A stretch of DNA of 64,000 nt from Nitrosomonas sp. (GCA_019745325.1 JAIETK010000012.1:1-64000); one strand, 5' to 3'; counted from the first letter of the stretch, positions 29,210 through 39,078 are shown. Made by a program: numbers and translations. Notes: generated by a model from the letters alone, not told the origin.

Positions 29210-30211
29210 ATGGAAGATTCGAAATCGTTTGATCCTTATAAACAAACAAACATCCGCTATCAATTGTACCGGGAAGCTCGCGCAATGGCGGAGTATGCAT
29301 TGGCTAACGGCAAAACGGTCCCGGAAACAGTCATACGGACCATTGATGCATTCGCTATTCAGGATGATCAAGTGTTAAACGATCGAATCAATGTCCGTTC
29401 CGATCTGGATATTGGGGAATTGCTGGTAGCGCATTGCACCTTGGCCAAAATTGTCGAGCCTGCGAAACCCAAAACAATTCTATTACTGGATATTGAACAA
29501 GGCGTCACCGGCTTTATGAAATTCCTTGGTCCGGTATCGCTGATCCGCCAGATGATGATCGCGGCGGTCGTCTCATTAATTTTGTTCATTGGTCTTTCGT
29601 TGACCGAGGAAGTTAGCCACGACAGCGGCAACATCATGATGCAGGATGGATATGAGTTATTGCTGAATTTAATGTTTTATCTCTCAGCAGCCGGCTTGGG
29701 AGCTTCGTTTGCCGCGCTTTATAAAGCCAATACCTATATCGCGAACGGAACATTCGATCCGACCTACCACGCTTCTTACTGGATACAATTTTTTTTGGGG
29801 TTGATCGCCGGTCTCATTCTCGCCATTATGGTTTCCGAAGCATATTTCAGCAAACATTTAAGCGAAACCCCTTTTTTGGAAAAAGGTATCATCAGGCCAT
29901 TGCTTGCAATGCTGGGCGGTTTCTCAGCGGATCTGACGCATACGGTGCTGAGCCGTTTGGTCGAAACTATCCGTTCGCTTTTTACCGGCAGCCCGCGAGA
30001 CCAAATGGCCAATAAGAAAAAAGCGTTACAGAATGATTTTGCGGCTCAGCACAATCAGGAAAAAATGCATATGGCATCCAATCTGGTTACGCTTCAACAA
30101 ATTATCAACAGCGGAGCAACGGCGGAAGAGCTCAATCAAAAAATTGATCTGATTTTGAAAGATACGCTGCCTACGACCGAAATTCAGAGAAAATCGATCG
30201 ATGAAGAATAA
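29210..30211 (+). CDS. Membrane protein of unknown function, third gene of the channel operon
   Basis: 333 residues; AGGAG at 29200-29204 sets the ATG. The soluble N-terminal 100 residues (helical, acidic) are followed by membrane segments at about 112-132, 150-170, 190-211 and a weaker one at 226-245. The C-terminal 80 residues are charged and predicted helical (QNDFAAQHNQEKMHMASN), possibly a coiled coil. I recognise no family. The gene starts 24 bases after the dCache-channel gene on the same strand and ends 19 bases before the convergent ftsH, so it closes the operon. It may be an accessory or effector subunit of the channel (inference from position only). Confidence 0.75.
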   Translation: MEDSKSFDPYKQTNIRYQLYREARAMAEYALANGKTVPETVIRTIDAFAIQDDQVLNDRINVRSDLDIGELLVAHCTLAKIVEPAKPKTILLLDIEQGVTGFMKFLGPVSLIRQMMIAAVVSLILFIGLSLTEEVSHDSGNIMMQDGYELLLNLMFYLSAAGLGASFAALYKANTYIANGTFDPTYHASYWIQFFLGLIAGLILAIMVSEAYFSKHLSETPFLEKGIIRPLLAMLGGFSADLTHTVLSRLVETIRSLFTGSPRDQMANKKKALQNDFAAQHNQEKMHMASNLVTLQQIINSGATAEELNQKIDLILKDTLPTTEIQRKSIDEE

Positions 30212-30230
30212 AACAGGGGCTGATTATTAA

Positions 30231-32084
30231 TCATTCTGCCAGGTTAGCGGATCCGCGATGTTGCTGCGCGTTAGTTGTGATTGCCTGTTTTAGTTTGAGG
30301 ATTTCGGGTTGATTGAGCGTTTCGGTTTTCAATAATTCCCCGGCAGTCTGCTCAAGCAACCCCCGATTATTTTGCAGGATGCCGATTGCCCGCTCTAACG
30401 CTTGATCAACCAGCATTCGTATCGCGATATCGATTTTATTGGCGGTTTCCTCGCTATAATTCCGGGTTTGGGGCAACGGAAAACTCGGTTGCAGGAAAGC
30501 GGATTGTTCCCGGTCGTAGGCCACATTACCCAGCGCTTCGCTCATTCCATAGCGTAATACCATTGCACGAGCGATATCGGTTGCCCGCACCAAATCATCG
30601 GCCGCACCGGTCGAAACTTCGTGACACACAACCTGCTCGGCTGCGCGGCCACCCAGCAGCACTGCCATTTTGTTCAACAATTCCGCGCGTGTCATTAAAT
30701 AGCGGTCTTCTGTCGGGCGTTGTATGGTGTAACCCAATGCTCCCACTCCGCGCGGAATGATCGACACTTTGTGGACTTCATCGCTACCGGGCAAAGCCAA
30801 AGCAACCATGGCGTGCCCTAATTCGTGAAAAGCGACGACCCGCCGTTCATCGGGATTTAATAACCGGTTGCGCTTTTCAAGACCGGCGACAATCCGCTCA
30901 ATCGCGTTATTAAAATCCGCCATCGTGACCGCTGGCGCGGCGCGGCGTGTCGCGAGCAGCGCCGCCTCGTTGACCAGATTCGCCAGATCCGCACCGGTAA
31001 AGCCTGGAGTTAATGCGGCAATCTGTTCGATTTTCACATCGTTATACAATTTCACTTTCTTGATATGTACAGCAAGAATTTGCTCACGACCGGTTTTATC
31101 CGGGCGATCCACCAAGACTTGCCGGTCAAACCGTCCCGCCCGCAGTAATGCCGGATCCAGAATTTCCGGACGATTGGTTGCTGCCAGCAAAACAATACCG
31201 CTACTCGAATCAAAACCATCCAATTCCGCTAATAACTGATTCAACGTTTGTTCTTTTTCATCATGTCCGCCGCCTAATCCTCCGTAAGCGCCACGGGCGC
31301 GGCCCAAGGCATCGAGCTCGTCGATAAATATGATCGCTGGGGCCATTTGCCGGGCTTGTTCAAACAAATCACGTACCCTGGCGGCACCGACACCGACAAA
31401 CATTTCCACAAATTCCGAACCGGAAATGGAAAAGAACGGCACGCCTGCCTCGCCGGCGACAGCACGCGCCAATAACGTTTTACCGGTACCCGGTGGTCCA
31501 ACCAATAAAATACCCTTCGGCACCCGTCCGCCCAAACGTCCATAATCTGCGGGATTCTTAAGGAAATTGATGATTTCCATCAGTTCGTCTTTTGCTTCAT
31601 CGACACCGGCAACATCGTCGAATGTCACTTTGGTTTCTTTCTCGACAAAAACCTTGGCGCGGCTCTTACCGATCGACATTAAACCGCTGCCCATGCCGCT
31701 ACCCATCCGGCGAATGATAAATAACCAAATGCCGATAAAGATTGCAGTCGGCACAATCCAGGAAAGCAGATCACGCAACCAGGTGCTTTGCACCACGCCG
31801 GTATAAACTACATGATACTTGTCCAGCATCTCGGCAAATTCAGGATCAACCCGGGTGGTTACAAATTCTTTGAAGCCATCGGCATGCTTTTCTTTGAGCG
31901 TGCCGATGATTTGATTTTCGGTAATGGCAATTTCAGCAATTTGTCCTTGCTCCAACAAATGCTGGAAGCGGCTATAAGGTATCGGTTCAATCTGAGTATA
32001 GCGTTGATAAAAACTCTGAATCATCATTAAACTGAGTAACGCCACGATGACGAACCAGAAGTTAAGATGCGTTTTTTTATCCAT
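30231..32084 (-). CDS. ftsH: FtsH-like membrane AAA+ zinc protease
   Basis: ATP-dependent protease of 617 residues. N-terminal TM (about 9-25), a small periplasmic domain, TM2 (about 105-124). The AAA+ domain has Walker A GPPGTGKT (196-203), Walker [13 protein letters not shown], the arginine-finger region RAGRFDRQV, and [13 protein letters not shown] as the pore loop. The M41 domain has the HExxH zinc site as H420-ELG-H424 and an acidic third ligand in [13 protein letters not shown]. Housekeeping FtsH usually reads HEAGH, so this may be a second paralogue. It is monocistronic, with a 424-base upstream region. Confidence 0.92.
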   Translation of the reverse strand: MDKKTHLNFWFVIVALLSLMMIQSFYQRYTQIEPIPYSRFQHLLEQGQIAEIAITENQIIGTLKEKHADGFKEFVTTRVDPEFAEMLDKYHVVYTGVVQSTWLRDLLSWIVPTAIFIGIWLFIIRRMGSGMGSGLMSIGKSRAKVFVEKETKVTFDDVAGVDEAKDELMEIINFLKNPADYGRLGGRVPKGILLVGPPGTGKTLLARAVAGEAGVPFFSISGSEFVEMFVGVGAARVRDLFEQARQMAPAIIFIDELDALGRARGAYGGLGGGHDEKEQTLNQLLAELDGFDSSSGIVLLAATNRPEILDPALLRAGRFDRQVLVDRPDKTGREQILAVHIKKVKLYNDVKIEQIAALTPGFTGADLANLVNEAALLATRRAAPAVTMADFNNAIERIVAGLEKRNRLLNPDERRVVAFHELGHAMVALALPGSDEVHKVSIIPRGVGALGYTIQRPTEDRYLMTRAELLNKMAVLLGGRAAEQVVCHEVSTGAADDLVRATDIARAMVLRYGMSEALGNVAYDREQSAFLQPSFPLPQTRNYSEETANKIDIAIRMLVDQALERAIGILQNNRGLLEQTAGELLKTETLNQPEILKLKQAITTNAQQHRGSANLAE

Positions 32085-32508
32085 GAATCTACCTCCAATA
32101 ATGAACAGCGAACACTCTGCAAACCCGGTTGATCGATACTCCCTATCTCTGCAGACTGTAAACGATATCGCAAAGTTGCTTTAGTTGCATGGTCGATTAG
32201 CGCTGAATTCCGCGTTAAAGATAGTTTTACTTAAAAAGGATATTAAGTATAATTTTCCACGAGCGGATAAGAATTTTCTGACATCAAATATAAAGCTGAT
32301 TTTCATTCAACTTAAGAGAATAACAAGCCAGGTCAAAAGCAGGCAGTATACTCGTTCCTGTAGCTTCAATGACTCAATATGCATAGTCAATTAATGAAAT
32401 ACTCAGCCAGCAAGAACTCTTTCCGTGTCGATTTGTTTAAACCTAAACAACTTGTATCTTCTTCCGTATTAAGCAAATCACAAGCCCTTTAATCTAAATA
32501 ACAATAAT
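32085..32508. other. Divergent intergenic region
   Basis: A 424-base AT-rich spacer between ftsH and the GGDEF-EAL gene. It must contain both promoters. No supported small gene, hairpin or operator was seen. Confidence 0.5.
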
Positions 32509-34899
32509 GTGAATTACCAACCGCCTCCAACCAATCAATCTCTCGCACTGTTAACCGAACAAGTTAAACTGCTTTATCAGCAGACTCCCAAAGCGTTAAT
32601 TGTTACCTTAATCGTCGCAACGGCATTGGTGTATGTCTACTGGGATTATGTTGTTAGAGAGTGGCTGGTCGGTTGGCTTGCAGCTATCTATTTGCTGACT
32701 TCGGTCAGATTCCTGTTAGTCCGATCATACTTCCGTATTAAACCACTCATGACTGATTCAGTCCGCTGGGGGCGATGGTTTATGATCGGAGTGGCGTTAT
32801 CGGGCTTACTTTGGGGCGCTGCGGGCGGTATTTTTTTTGTGAGTGATAGTGAAACGCACCAGTTCTTCCTGGCATATTTGCTTGGAGGCATGATTGCGGG
32901 CGCCATGGCTACCTTATCGTATTACAAAGGAGCCTTCCTGATTTTTTCCGTACCTGTTGTGCTGCCGTTCTCCTATCAAGTCCTGATTCATGAGACCGAA
33001 ACACAGATGGTTATCGTGCTGACGTTTCTGCTATTCGCCGGAGCGATGTCGAGTATCTCTTACCGGCTGTATTGCACAATGGTGGATTCACTGAAACTTC
33101 GCTTTGATAATTTTGATCTCCTGAAACGCTTAATCCAAACAAAAAATGAACTGGAACAGCGTGTTACAGAACGTACCGAAGCGCTTACAACCGCCAATAA
33201 TATCCTGCATCAGGAAAAAGAATTATTTCAGGTCACTTTGGCAAGCATCGGAGATGCAGTCATTACAACAGATGCCGCCGGGAAAATCACTTTTTTGAAC
33301 CCTATTGCCGAAATTTTTACCGGCTGGAGTAATCAGGAGGCACAAAACGCATTATTACCACAAGTATTGAACATTCTGAATCCAACCACACGGGAACCGA
33401 TAATCAATCCATTGGCCGGGCATTTTAATGGTGCAGAAAATGGGAATATTCATCACGAATGTCTTCTGATCCGCCGAGATCAAAAGGAATGGATTATCGA
33501 TTACGCAGTAGCGCCAATCCGGAATAAAGACAAGGAAATCATTGGTACGGTATTAACTTTCCGCGACGTAACGGAGCAACGTAAGCTGACTCAGAAGCTT
33601 GCTTATCAAGCAGCGCACGATTCTCTGACCGGTTTGCTCAACCGCAAGGAATTCGAGAACCGGCTTAGCAAAATTTTAAAATCGACCCGCAAAACTGATA
33701 CGCACGCATTACTATATCTCGACTTGGATCAGTTCAAAATTATCAACGACACATGCGGACACAGCGCAGGTGATGAATTATTACGTCAAATCACGGCATT
33801 ACTGCACGCCAAGCTGCGAACCCGGGATACCCTCGCTCGCCTAGGCGGTGATGAGTTCGGCATCATTCTGGAGCATTGTCCGCAAAATGAAGCCATACAA
33901 GTGGCGAACATTCTACGGGAGCTGGTTCAGAATTTCCGCTTCCAGTGGCAAGGACAAACATTCACAATCGGTGTGAGCATCGGGTTATTTCCAATCACGC
34001 ATTCAAACCAAGGATTGACGCAGGCATTGAATGCTGCGGACAGTGCTTGTTATGCGGCCAAAGAACAAGGACGTAACCGCGTGCATGTTTATCAGGCTAC
34101 CAGTCAGCGGCAAGAACCCAATGAAACGCAATGGGTGCCGCGTATTCAGCAGGCTCTGGCGGAACAGCGTTTTTGCCTTTTTTATCAACCGATCCGGCTA
34201 ATTTCAACCAATGGCAATCACGAACAGCATGGCGAAATATTACTGCGGTTAAAAGATGAACAAGGCCAATTCATTATACCCGGCGCATTCCTTCCTGCCG
34301 CTGACCGTCACGATCAAATGTTGCTGATTGATCGCTGGGTAGTACAACAATCGCTGCAATTGATTAAAGTTCATGCTGCCACGAAGTCGCAAACGGTCTA
34401 TACCATCAATATTTCAGGACGCGCACTTGAAGATGCGGAGTTCCTGGATTTTACGATCAGCACGATTAAGTCGAGCCAAGTCAATCCAACATCCATTTGT
34501 TTTGAAATTAGTGAACATGTTGCATTAACCGATATCAATCATGTGGTGCGATTTGTCACCGCCTTGAAGGACATCGGATGCCGATTCTCCATCGACGATT
34601 TTGGCGGCAACCTGTCAACATTTAATTTCCTAAAAAATATTCCATTAGATTACCTGAAAATTGACGGTCGATTGATCCGGAACATCGCTACAGACCCGGT
34701 TAACCAAGCCATGGTGGAGTCAATCCATCATATTGGTCATGTGATGCGTCTCAAGACGATCGCCGTTTGGGTAGAAAACGGCCAAACGTTGCAAGCTTTA
34801 GAGAATATCGGCGTTGATTACGCACAGGGCTATTGGGTTGCAGAACCGAGTGCATTTAATACAAATACATCAATATCAAATGATTGGCGACAGACCTGA
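32509..34899 (+). CDS. Membrane GGDEF-EAL protein with a PAS domain
   Basis: 796 residues with a GTG start (no strong ribosome site; other starts are possible). The first 190 residues hold five to six membrane segments (MASE-like sensor), then a coiled coil, PAS (about 235-350), GGDEF (about 365-525) with intact LGGDEFG and an RTRD inhibitory site, and EAL (about 550-790). In the EAL domain the opening reads GEILLRL instead of EALLR, DDFG and the KID lysine are present, but the glutamate of the EGVE motif is replaced by V753. That residue is considered the general base in RocR-type EAL enzymes, so phosphodiesterase activity is doubtful and net cyclase activity is more likely (inference). Confidence 0.9.
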   Translation: MNYQPPPTNQSLALLTEQVKLLYQQTPKALIVTLIVATALVYVYWDYVVREWLVGWLAAIYLLTSVRFLLVRSYFRIKPLMTDSVRWGRWFMIGVALSGLLWGAAGGIFFVSDSETHQFFLAYLLGGMIAGAMATLSYYKGAFLIFSVPVVLPFSYQVLIHETETQMVIVLTFLLFAGAMSSISYRLYCTMVDSLKLRFDNFDLLKRLIQTKNELEQRVTERTEALTTANNILHQEKELFQVTLASIGDAVITTDAAGKITFLNPIAEIFTGWSNQEAQNALLPQVLNILNPTTREPIINPLAGHFNGAENGNIHHECLLIRRDQKEWIIDYAVAPIRNKDKEIIGTVLTFRDVTEQRKLTQKLAYQAAHDSLTGLLNRKEFENRLSKILKSTRKTDTHALLYLDLDQFKIINDTCGHSAGDELLRQITALLHAKLRTRDTLARLGGDEFGIILEHCPQNEAIQVANILRELVQNFRFQWQGQTFTIGVSIGLFPITHSNQGLTQALNAADSACYAAKEQGRNRVHVYQATSQRQEPNETQWVPRIQQALAEQRFCLFYQPIRLISTNGNHEQHGEILLRLKDEQGQFIIPGAFLPAADRHDQMLLIDRWVVQQSLQLIKVHAATKSQTVYTINISGRALEDAEFLDFTISTIKSSQVNPTSICFEISEHVALTDINHVVRFVTALKDIGCRFSIDDFGGNLSTFNFLKNIPLDYLKIDGRLIRNIATDPVNQAMVESIHHIGHVMRLKTIAVWVENGQTLQALENIGVDYAQGYWVAEPSAFNTNTSISNDWRQT

Positions 34900-35036
34900 T
34901 CAGCTCGCCCAATCCCGCTTCAATTGATTGTATCAGCAAGATGAGCAAAGCTACCTGGTGGAGATTTACTATCAAAACATGCGCCGGTCACGCTTGCGCT
35001 AGCATCAGCTAAGCGTGGATTGGCCAGGGCCTTAAA

Positions 35037-35834
35037 TCATTTGGTTGAAGAAACGACTCGACCATTCAGATTCTGGGGCTCCCTTGCATTACCGGTATAG
35101 AATCCTTTCAATTGTTCAAGTTGTGCCGCAGAAATCGATATTGGATCCAGCATAAGATACCATTGCACCCCTTCGCTACAAGGCGGTGTTGTCAAAGAAC
35201 CTGCTAAAGACAAGTAATCAAATGACTGGTGGTGTATCGAAGGCAACAATGCTGCAGGATCTATCTGAATGCCGCCGGTGTTAGGATTCTGTTCCCCTCC
35301 GGTTGCCGGCATATTGTTCAAGATCGTTTGCATAGTTGGATTTTCTTCACCAACGTTTATCGCCACCCCCAGAACGATTAGTCTGCCATCCTGCCCGACA
35401 TGAACAAAATGTAACTCGGCTGGAAACTTTTTCCCACCCACCGCATGCTCACTGGGTTCATGAAAATGAAGCTGAACCAAAGGAAAAGATTCTTCACCGA
35501 TTTTCAATTCGCCTTTATAGTTAGACGAGGTATTGACCTGTATCGCATGACCGGTATTATAGAAAACCGGTTTATCAACATCATACCAAACCTCAAGATC
35601 ATTCAACTTTCTTGTGTTATCAACTCTCGCTTCAGCAAAATCAACAGGGGATTGATGTGTACCGATACTGCATTCCGCATAGGGATAATTTAGAGGAACA
35701 ACTGCTTGCGAAGGATCTTCAATCGCTCCCCACTGTTCCTGTTCTTCATGACTCCAATGAGGTGCGGCAACAATTACGGATGCGTAGCATGTAACCATCA
35801 TGGCGATCAAACGGCCGAATGTTTTATTTGTCAT
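35037..35834 (-). CDS. Periplasmic alpha-type carbonic anhydrase
   Basis: 265 residues with a signal peptide (about 1-24). Interconverts CO2 and bicarbonate in the periplasm. The three zinc histidines are H123 and H125 in LHFHEPSEH and H142 in LHFVHVG. The active-site block LTTPPCSEGVQW and C55 (probable disulfide partner) are present, as in Neisseria-type alpha-CAs. The small secreted-protein gene upstream ends 32 bases away, so the two may share a transcript. For an autotrophic ammonia oxidizer this would help inorganic-carbon supply (inference about the host). Confidence 0.93.
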   Translation of the reverse strand: MTNKTFGRLIAMMVTCYASVIVAAPHWSHEEQEQWGAIEDPSQAVVPLNYPYAECSIGTHQSPVDFAEARVDNTRKLNDLEVWYDVDKPVFYNTGHAIQVNTSSNYKGELKIGEESFPLVQLHFHEPSEHAVGGKKFPAELHFVHVGQDGRLIVLGVAINVGEENPTMQTILNNMPATGGEQNPNTGGIQIDPAALLPSIHHQSFDYLSLAGSLTTPPCSEGVQWYLMLDPISISAAQLEQLKGFYTGNAREPQNLNGRVVSSTK

Positions 35835-35866
35835 CGATTAGCTCTCCTGGTTAGATCAACCGTGAT

Positions 35867-36088
35867 TCAACACGTATGTTTCTTGCAATAATCAACCATT
35901 GAAGGTTTTTTATCCGAACTTACCGCCGGTGAAGACCCGGAATTTTCCTTGGGAGTTGACGCGTCCGGCGAGGATGTCGTTACTGTTGATTTTTCACTGG
36001 TGGATGATTTCTTTTTATCGTCGCCTGTTTCAGCGAAACAGGACACACTGATACTTATAATTGCGGCTAATAAAATTTTCAAAAGCAT
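35867..36088 (-). CDS. Small secreted Ser/Thr/Lys-rich protein
   Basis: 73 residues from the ATG at 36088, chosen because GAGGAAG precedes it. A signal peptide (MLLKILLAAIISISVSCFA) leads to a low-complexity Ser/Thr/Lys/Asp stretch and a C-terminal VDYCKKHTC with two cysteines. Cleavage near residue 19 is possible, or C17 might act as a poor lipobox. No family is recognised. It lies just upstream of the carbonic anhydrase. Confidence 0.65.
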   Translation of the reverse strand: MLLKILLAAIISISVSCFAETGDDKKKSSTSEKSTVTTSSPDASTPKENSGSSPAVSSDKKPSMVDYCKKHTC

Positions 36089-36224
36089 GGCTTCCTCATC
36101 GAAGAATTGATCATTTATTGAACATTGGAGCAACAAAAAAACTGCTCAGGAGGATTTTAGATAAAAATCGGAAGAATACTATACGTGTGAATACGTATAC
36201 AGATCATACAATAATCTTGATAAA

Positions 36225-36749
36225 CTAAACAACTTTCTCAAGATACTCAATTGTTAAGTCTGAAATTTTGGGAATACCGAGATACGATGGATAAGCTTCG
36301 ATCCGGCCGGTGCTGCGATAACCGCGGCGGTGATAAAATGCAATCAACTCAGGTCGCTGCGAAATTACAAACATCACAAACTTTTGCACACCCAACGAGT
36401 GGTAAGCCAATGCTTCTGCCTGTGCGAGCATGAATTTTCCGAGTCCCTGCTGCTGAAGACTGGGGTGAACTGAAAAAAAACCGATGAAGGCATGTTCTTT
36501 CTCGCGCGCAACATAAATGCACGAAGCCAGTTGCTGGGATAACTGCGCGATGAGAAAGCATGCATGCGGATTATTCAATGCTTTCTCAATTTCCTGACGG
36601 TTGGTACGATCGCCTTGAATAATGGCCGCCTCGGTTGTCCATCCGCCGGTACCGCGATACGTTAAATTGATCAGGTCACTGATAGCTTGCGCTTGATGTA
36701 AAGCGGCCTTTTCCACTTGCGGGGTGGTTAAATCGATATCGATTTTCAA
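36225..36749 (-). CDS. GNAT-family N-acetyltransferase
   Basis: 174-residue cytosolic acetyltransferase. The acetyl-CoA motif A reads VHPSLQQQGLGKFMLAQAE; the C-terminal motif B is in FYHRRGYRSTGR. The acceptor is unknown. The gene follows the SirB-like gene after 7 bases, so 37634-36225 is one three-gene operon. Confidence 0.85.
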   Translation of the reverse strand: MKIDIDLTTPQVEKAALHQAQAISDLINLTYRGTGGWTTEAAIIQGDRTNRQEIEKALNNPHACFLIAQLSQQLASCIYVAREKEHAFIGFFSVHPSLQQQGLGKFMLAQAEALAYHSLGVQKFVMFVISQRPELIAFYHRRGYRSTGRIEAYPSYLGIPKISDLTIEYLEKVV

Positions 36750-36756
36750 GTCGTTG

Positions 36757-37140
36757 TTAACCGATTCCTAACGCCGGGCTCTTGGTCAGTGCCACCAATA
36801 CGATATAGACAAATACACATTGCGCGCTTGCCCAAGCGATGATTCTGATTCTCCGGGTTTTACCAAAACGCATCGCCACCATTCCCAACCCGATATACAA
36901 CAACAATCCCGACACCTTGGCAGTCAGCCAGCCATGCTCAAGCGGGTTTTGCTGAATGGCCATAGCCAAAAAGATCGCACTGGACAGCAGCGCGGTATCG
37001 ATGACATGCGGCAGGATTTTTACCCAACGCTGACGAAGATTCGCTGAATCCCGAATCAACCAAATACCGCGCAGGAAAAACAGCGAAAAGCTCAGAATCA
37101 CGCTGCTGACATGAACCATTTTCAGGAGTGCGTAATCCAT
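36757..37140 (-). CDS. SirB-family membrane protein
   Basis: 127 residues with four hydrophobic segments starting LLKMVHVSSVILSFSLFFLRG, the typical SirB (PF04247) opening. The family was named from Salmonella invasion-gene regulation, but its biochemical role is unknown. Its start is two bases after the stop of the upstream gene. Confidence 0.8.
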   Translation of the reverse strand: MDYALLKMVHVSSVILSFSLFFLRGIWLIRDSANLRQRWVKILPHVIDTALLSSAIFLAMAIQQNPLEHGWLTAKVSGLLLYIGLGMVAMRFGKTRRIRIIAWASAQCVFVYIVLVALTKSPALGIG

Positions 37141-37142
37141 GC

Positions 37143-37634
37143 TCAGAATCCGATCAACCAGCCATGACTGCCCGCCACAGCACCGGCAATCGTCAACAAG
37201 CTCAAAATCAATAAGAATAGATGCTTCCGCTGAATTCGGATAAATGTCTCCGGCATTATCGCGGATTGTTCCGGCAATTGTGTGGATGCAGTCATCTGAC
37301 GGCGGTTGCGCGGTTCCAGAATAAACAGCATCACACTAAAAAACAGCCAGACCAGTACCATCGCATGCATCCACCAGTACTGCCATTGGGTAAATCTCTG
37401 CCACACATCCAGCGCATGCACCATGTAGAAACCGCTCACGCCGACCAGCAACGTCGAAATTCGCGCTTGCGCAGCAAACCGTTGGCGGAATCTGGAAAAA
37501 AACTTCATCGCTTCGGCAGCGGATTGCATGCCTGCCAGTGTCGGCAGTAGCACTGTCGTTACCATTGCTACCCCGCCAATCCAAAAAACGACACCGAGCA
37601 CATGTAATGCTCTGGCAATAACCAATTCATCCAT
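37143..37634 (-). CDS. Four-helix membrane protein, CopD-like
   Basis: 163 residues, four membrane segments with a conserved-looking RALHVLGVVFWIGG opening, SGFYMVHALD and WWMHAM. The pattern resembles the copper-resistance D/DUF-type membrane proteins, where His and Met residues in the helices may bind metal or haem. Assignment is tentative. First gene of the 37634-36225 operon. Confidence 0.65.
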   Translation of the reverse strand: MDELVIARALHVLGVVFWIGGVAMVTTVLLPTLAGMQSAAEAMKFFSRFRQRFAAQARISTLLVGVSGFYMVHALDVWQRFTQWQYWWMHAMVLVWLFFSVMLFILEPRNRRQMTASTQLPEQSAIMPETFIRIQRKHLFLLILSLLTIAGAVAGSHGWLIGF

Positions 37635-37746
37635 AAAAATTATTTGCTGCCTTCTAAATCTCGAAAATTTTCAAAGCAAACGATTCGGAAAAACATAAAC
37701 CATGATGCAATTTTGCTGTGCTATCCGGCAACACAGACTCAAAACG

Positions 37747-38097
37747 CTATTCGCCTGCAGAAGCCCATGTTTCAGCCTCATCATAGTCATGAAATGCCGC
37801 CACATTGGCATTACTAAATAAATTAAACACCCACGCTCCCCAAGTTTGCCACTCATCATCCGTTACGATCGCTACCTTGTTGAATTCACTGCCGTGGTCG
37901 CGCATGAATTTAAGCTCCTCCCAAGCGACATCGACCGTGTAACTGAGCATGTCGCGCCAGTCGAATAATAAGTTTGCCTTACCATCAAAGTGCGATTGAT
38001 ATAACACTTGTTGCTCGAATTCGTGATAGTCAGTCAGCGTAAATTCACCGATGATCGCAACAATGACGAGATTGTCCTTCTTCTGAATCGTAATCAT
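37747..38097 (-). CDS. SpoIIAA-like (STAS-type) domain protein
   Basis: 116 residues from the ATG at 38097, where AAGGGGGAG gives a strong ribosome site; a longer frame upstream has none. Strands and helices such as DNLVIVAIIGEFTLTDYHEF and NLLFDWRDM match the SpoIIAA-like family (PF11964). Its function is unknown; relatives may bind lipids or act as regulators. Confidence 0.75.
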   Translation of the reverse strand: MITIQKKDNLVIVAIIGEFTLTDYHEFEQQVLYQSHFDGKANLLFDWRDMLSYTVDVAWEELKFMRDHGSEFNKVAIVTDDEWQTWGAWVFNLFSNANVAAFHDYDEAETWASAGE

Positions 38098-38181
38098 GAC
38101 TCCCCCTTTCGTGATAACAGTTTCATCATAGGCAATTTGACAGCACGGTGCAAATTTCGCAATGCGCAAGCGGTATCAAAG

Positions 38182-39063
38182 TTACTTCTGCGCAACAACC
38201 GGCAGTTGTTTGAAACCCAAGATCCCACTAAGCAATCCACCTAGAATGATCAACCCCATTCCAAACCATGCAATGGGTGGCAGGATTTCATTCCAGAGTA
38301 AAATTCCCCAAACACATGCAAATAACACTGTGCTGTATCCCAGCGAAGACACCACCAGTGTAGCACCACGATGATACGCGCGTGTCATGGCCAGTTGCGC
38401 CAGAGTAGCGGTAACGCCGGTACCGAATAACAACAAAAATCCATCCCAGGATACAGGACTGAATTTGGTGAACAACAACCATACTCCCGTAATCAGAGTA
38501 CTAATCAGGGTAAAGTAAAACACCACATGCCATTCGGATTCTCCCAAGCGCCCCAACTGTTTCACGTGCATATAGGCCAATGCGCCAAAAAAACCGGATG
38601 CAATGCCCATCAAACCGGCAAACCATTGATCTTCTGGCAAACTTGGCCGCAACAACAAAATGACACCGATAAAACCCAGCAAGATTGCCCAAATCAGCGG
38701 CCAATGAAAATGCTCTTTCAGAACAACTGTCGACAAGAATGCCGCAAAAAGAGGCCAAGTGTAATTGAGCGAAATTGCCGTTGCCAGCGGCAGTTGCGTC
38801 AAACAATAAAAAAACATCAACAGACTGACCAAGCCCGTAATACTGCGGCGAAAATGCATCTGCCAATGCGGTGTGCGCACCGATAATCGATAATACCGGA
38901 TGATCCAGTAAGTTATCCAAACACCGAACATCGACCGATAAAAAACCAATTCAATGCTGGAAAAATAAGAAGCGCTTAATTTAACAAGCACGCCCATACC
39001 GGCGAACATGAATGCAGCCACCAGCATCCACATCGAAGCATACTGAGTTTGTTTTAAATGCAA
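38182..39063 (-). CDS. EamA/DMT-family transporter
   Basis: 293 residues with about ten membrane helices in two EamA repeats (SIELVFYRSMFGVWI in the first, SLGYSTVLFACVWGILLWNE in the second). Drug/metabolite superfamily inner-membrane carrier; the substrate is unknown. It follows the Rieske gene after 15 bases and is probably cotranscribed with it. Confidence 0.88.
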   Translation of the reverse strand: MHLKQTQYASMWMLVAAFMFAGMGVLVKLSASYFSSIELVFYRSMFGVWITYWIIRYYRLSVRTPHWQMHFRRSITGLVSLLMFFYCLTQLPLATAISLNYTWPLFAAFLSTVVLKEHFHWPLIWAILLGFIGVILLLRPSLPEDQWFAGLMGIASGFFGALAYMHVKQLGRLGESEWHVVFYFTLISTLITGVWLLFTKFSPVSWDGFLLLFGTGVTATLAQLAMTRAYHRGATLVVSSLGYSTVLFACVWGILLWNEILPPIAWFGMGLIILGGLLSGILGFKQLPVVAQK

Positions 39064-39078
39064 AATTTATAATCGATA

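Noticed and set aside
34989-35017. CACGCTT/AAGCGTG hairpin after the GGDEF-EAL gene as terminator
   Set aside because: Long loop and no T-tract; too weak to call.
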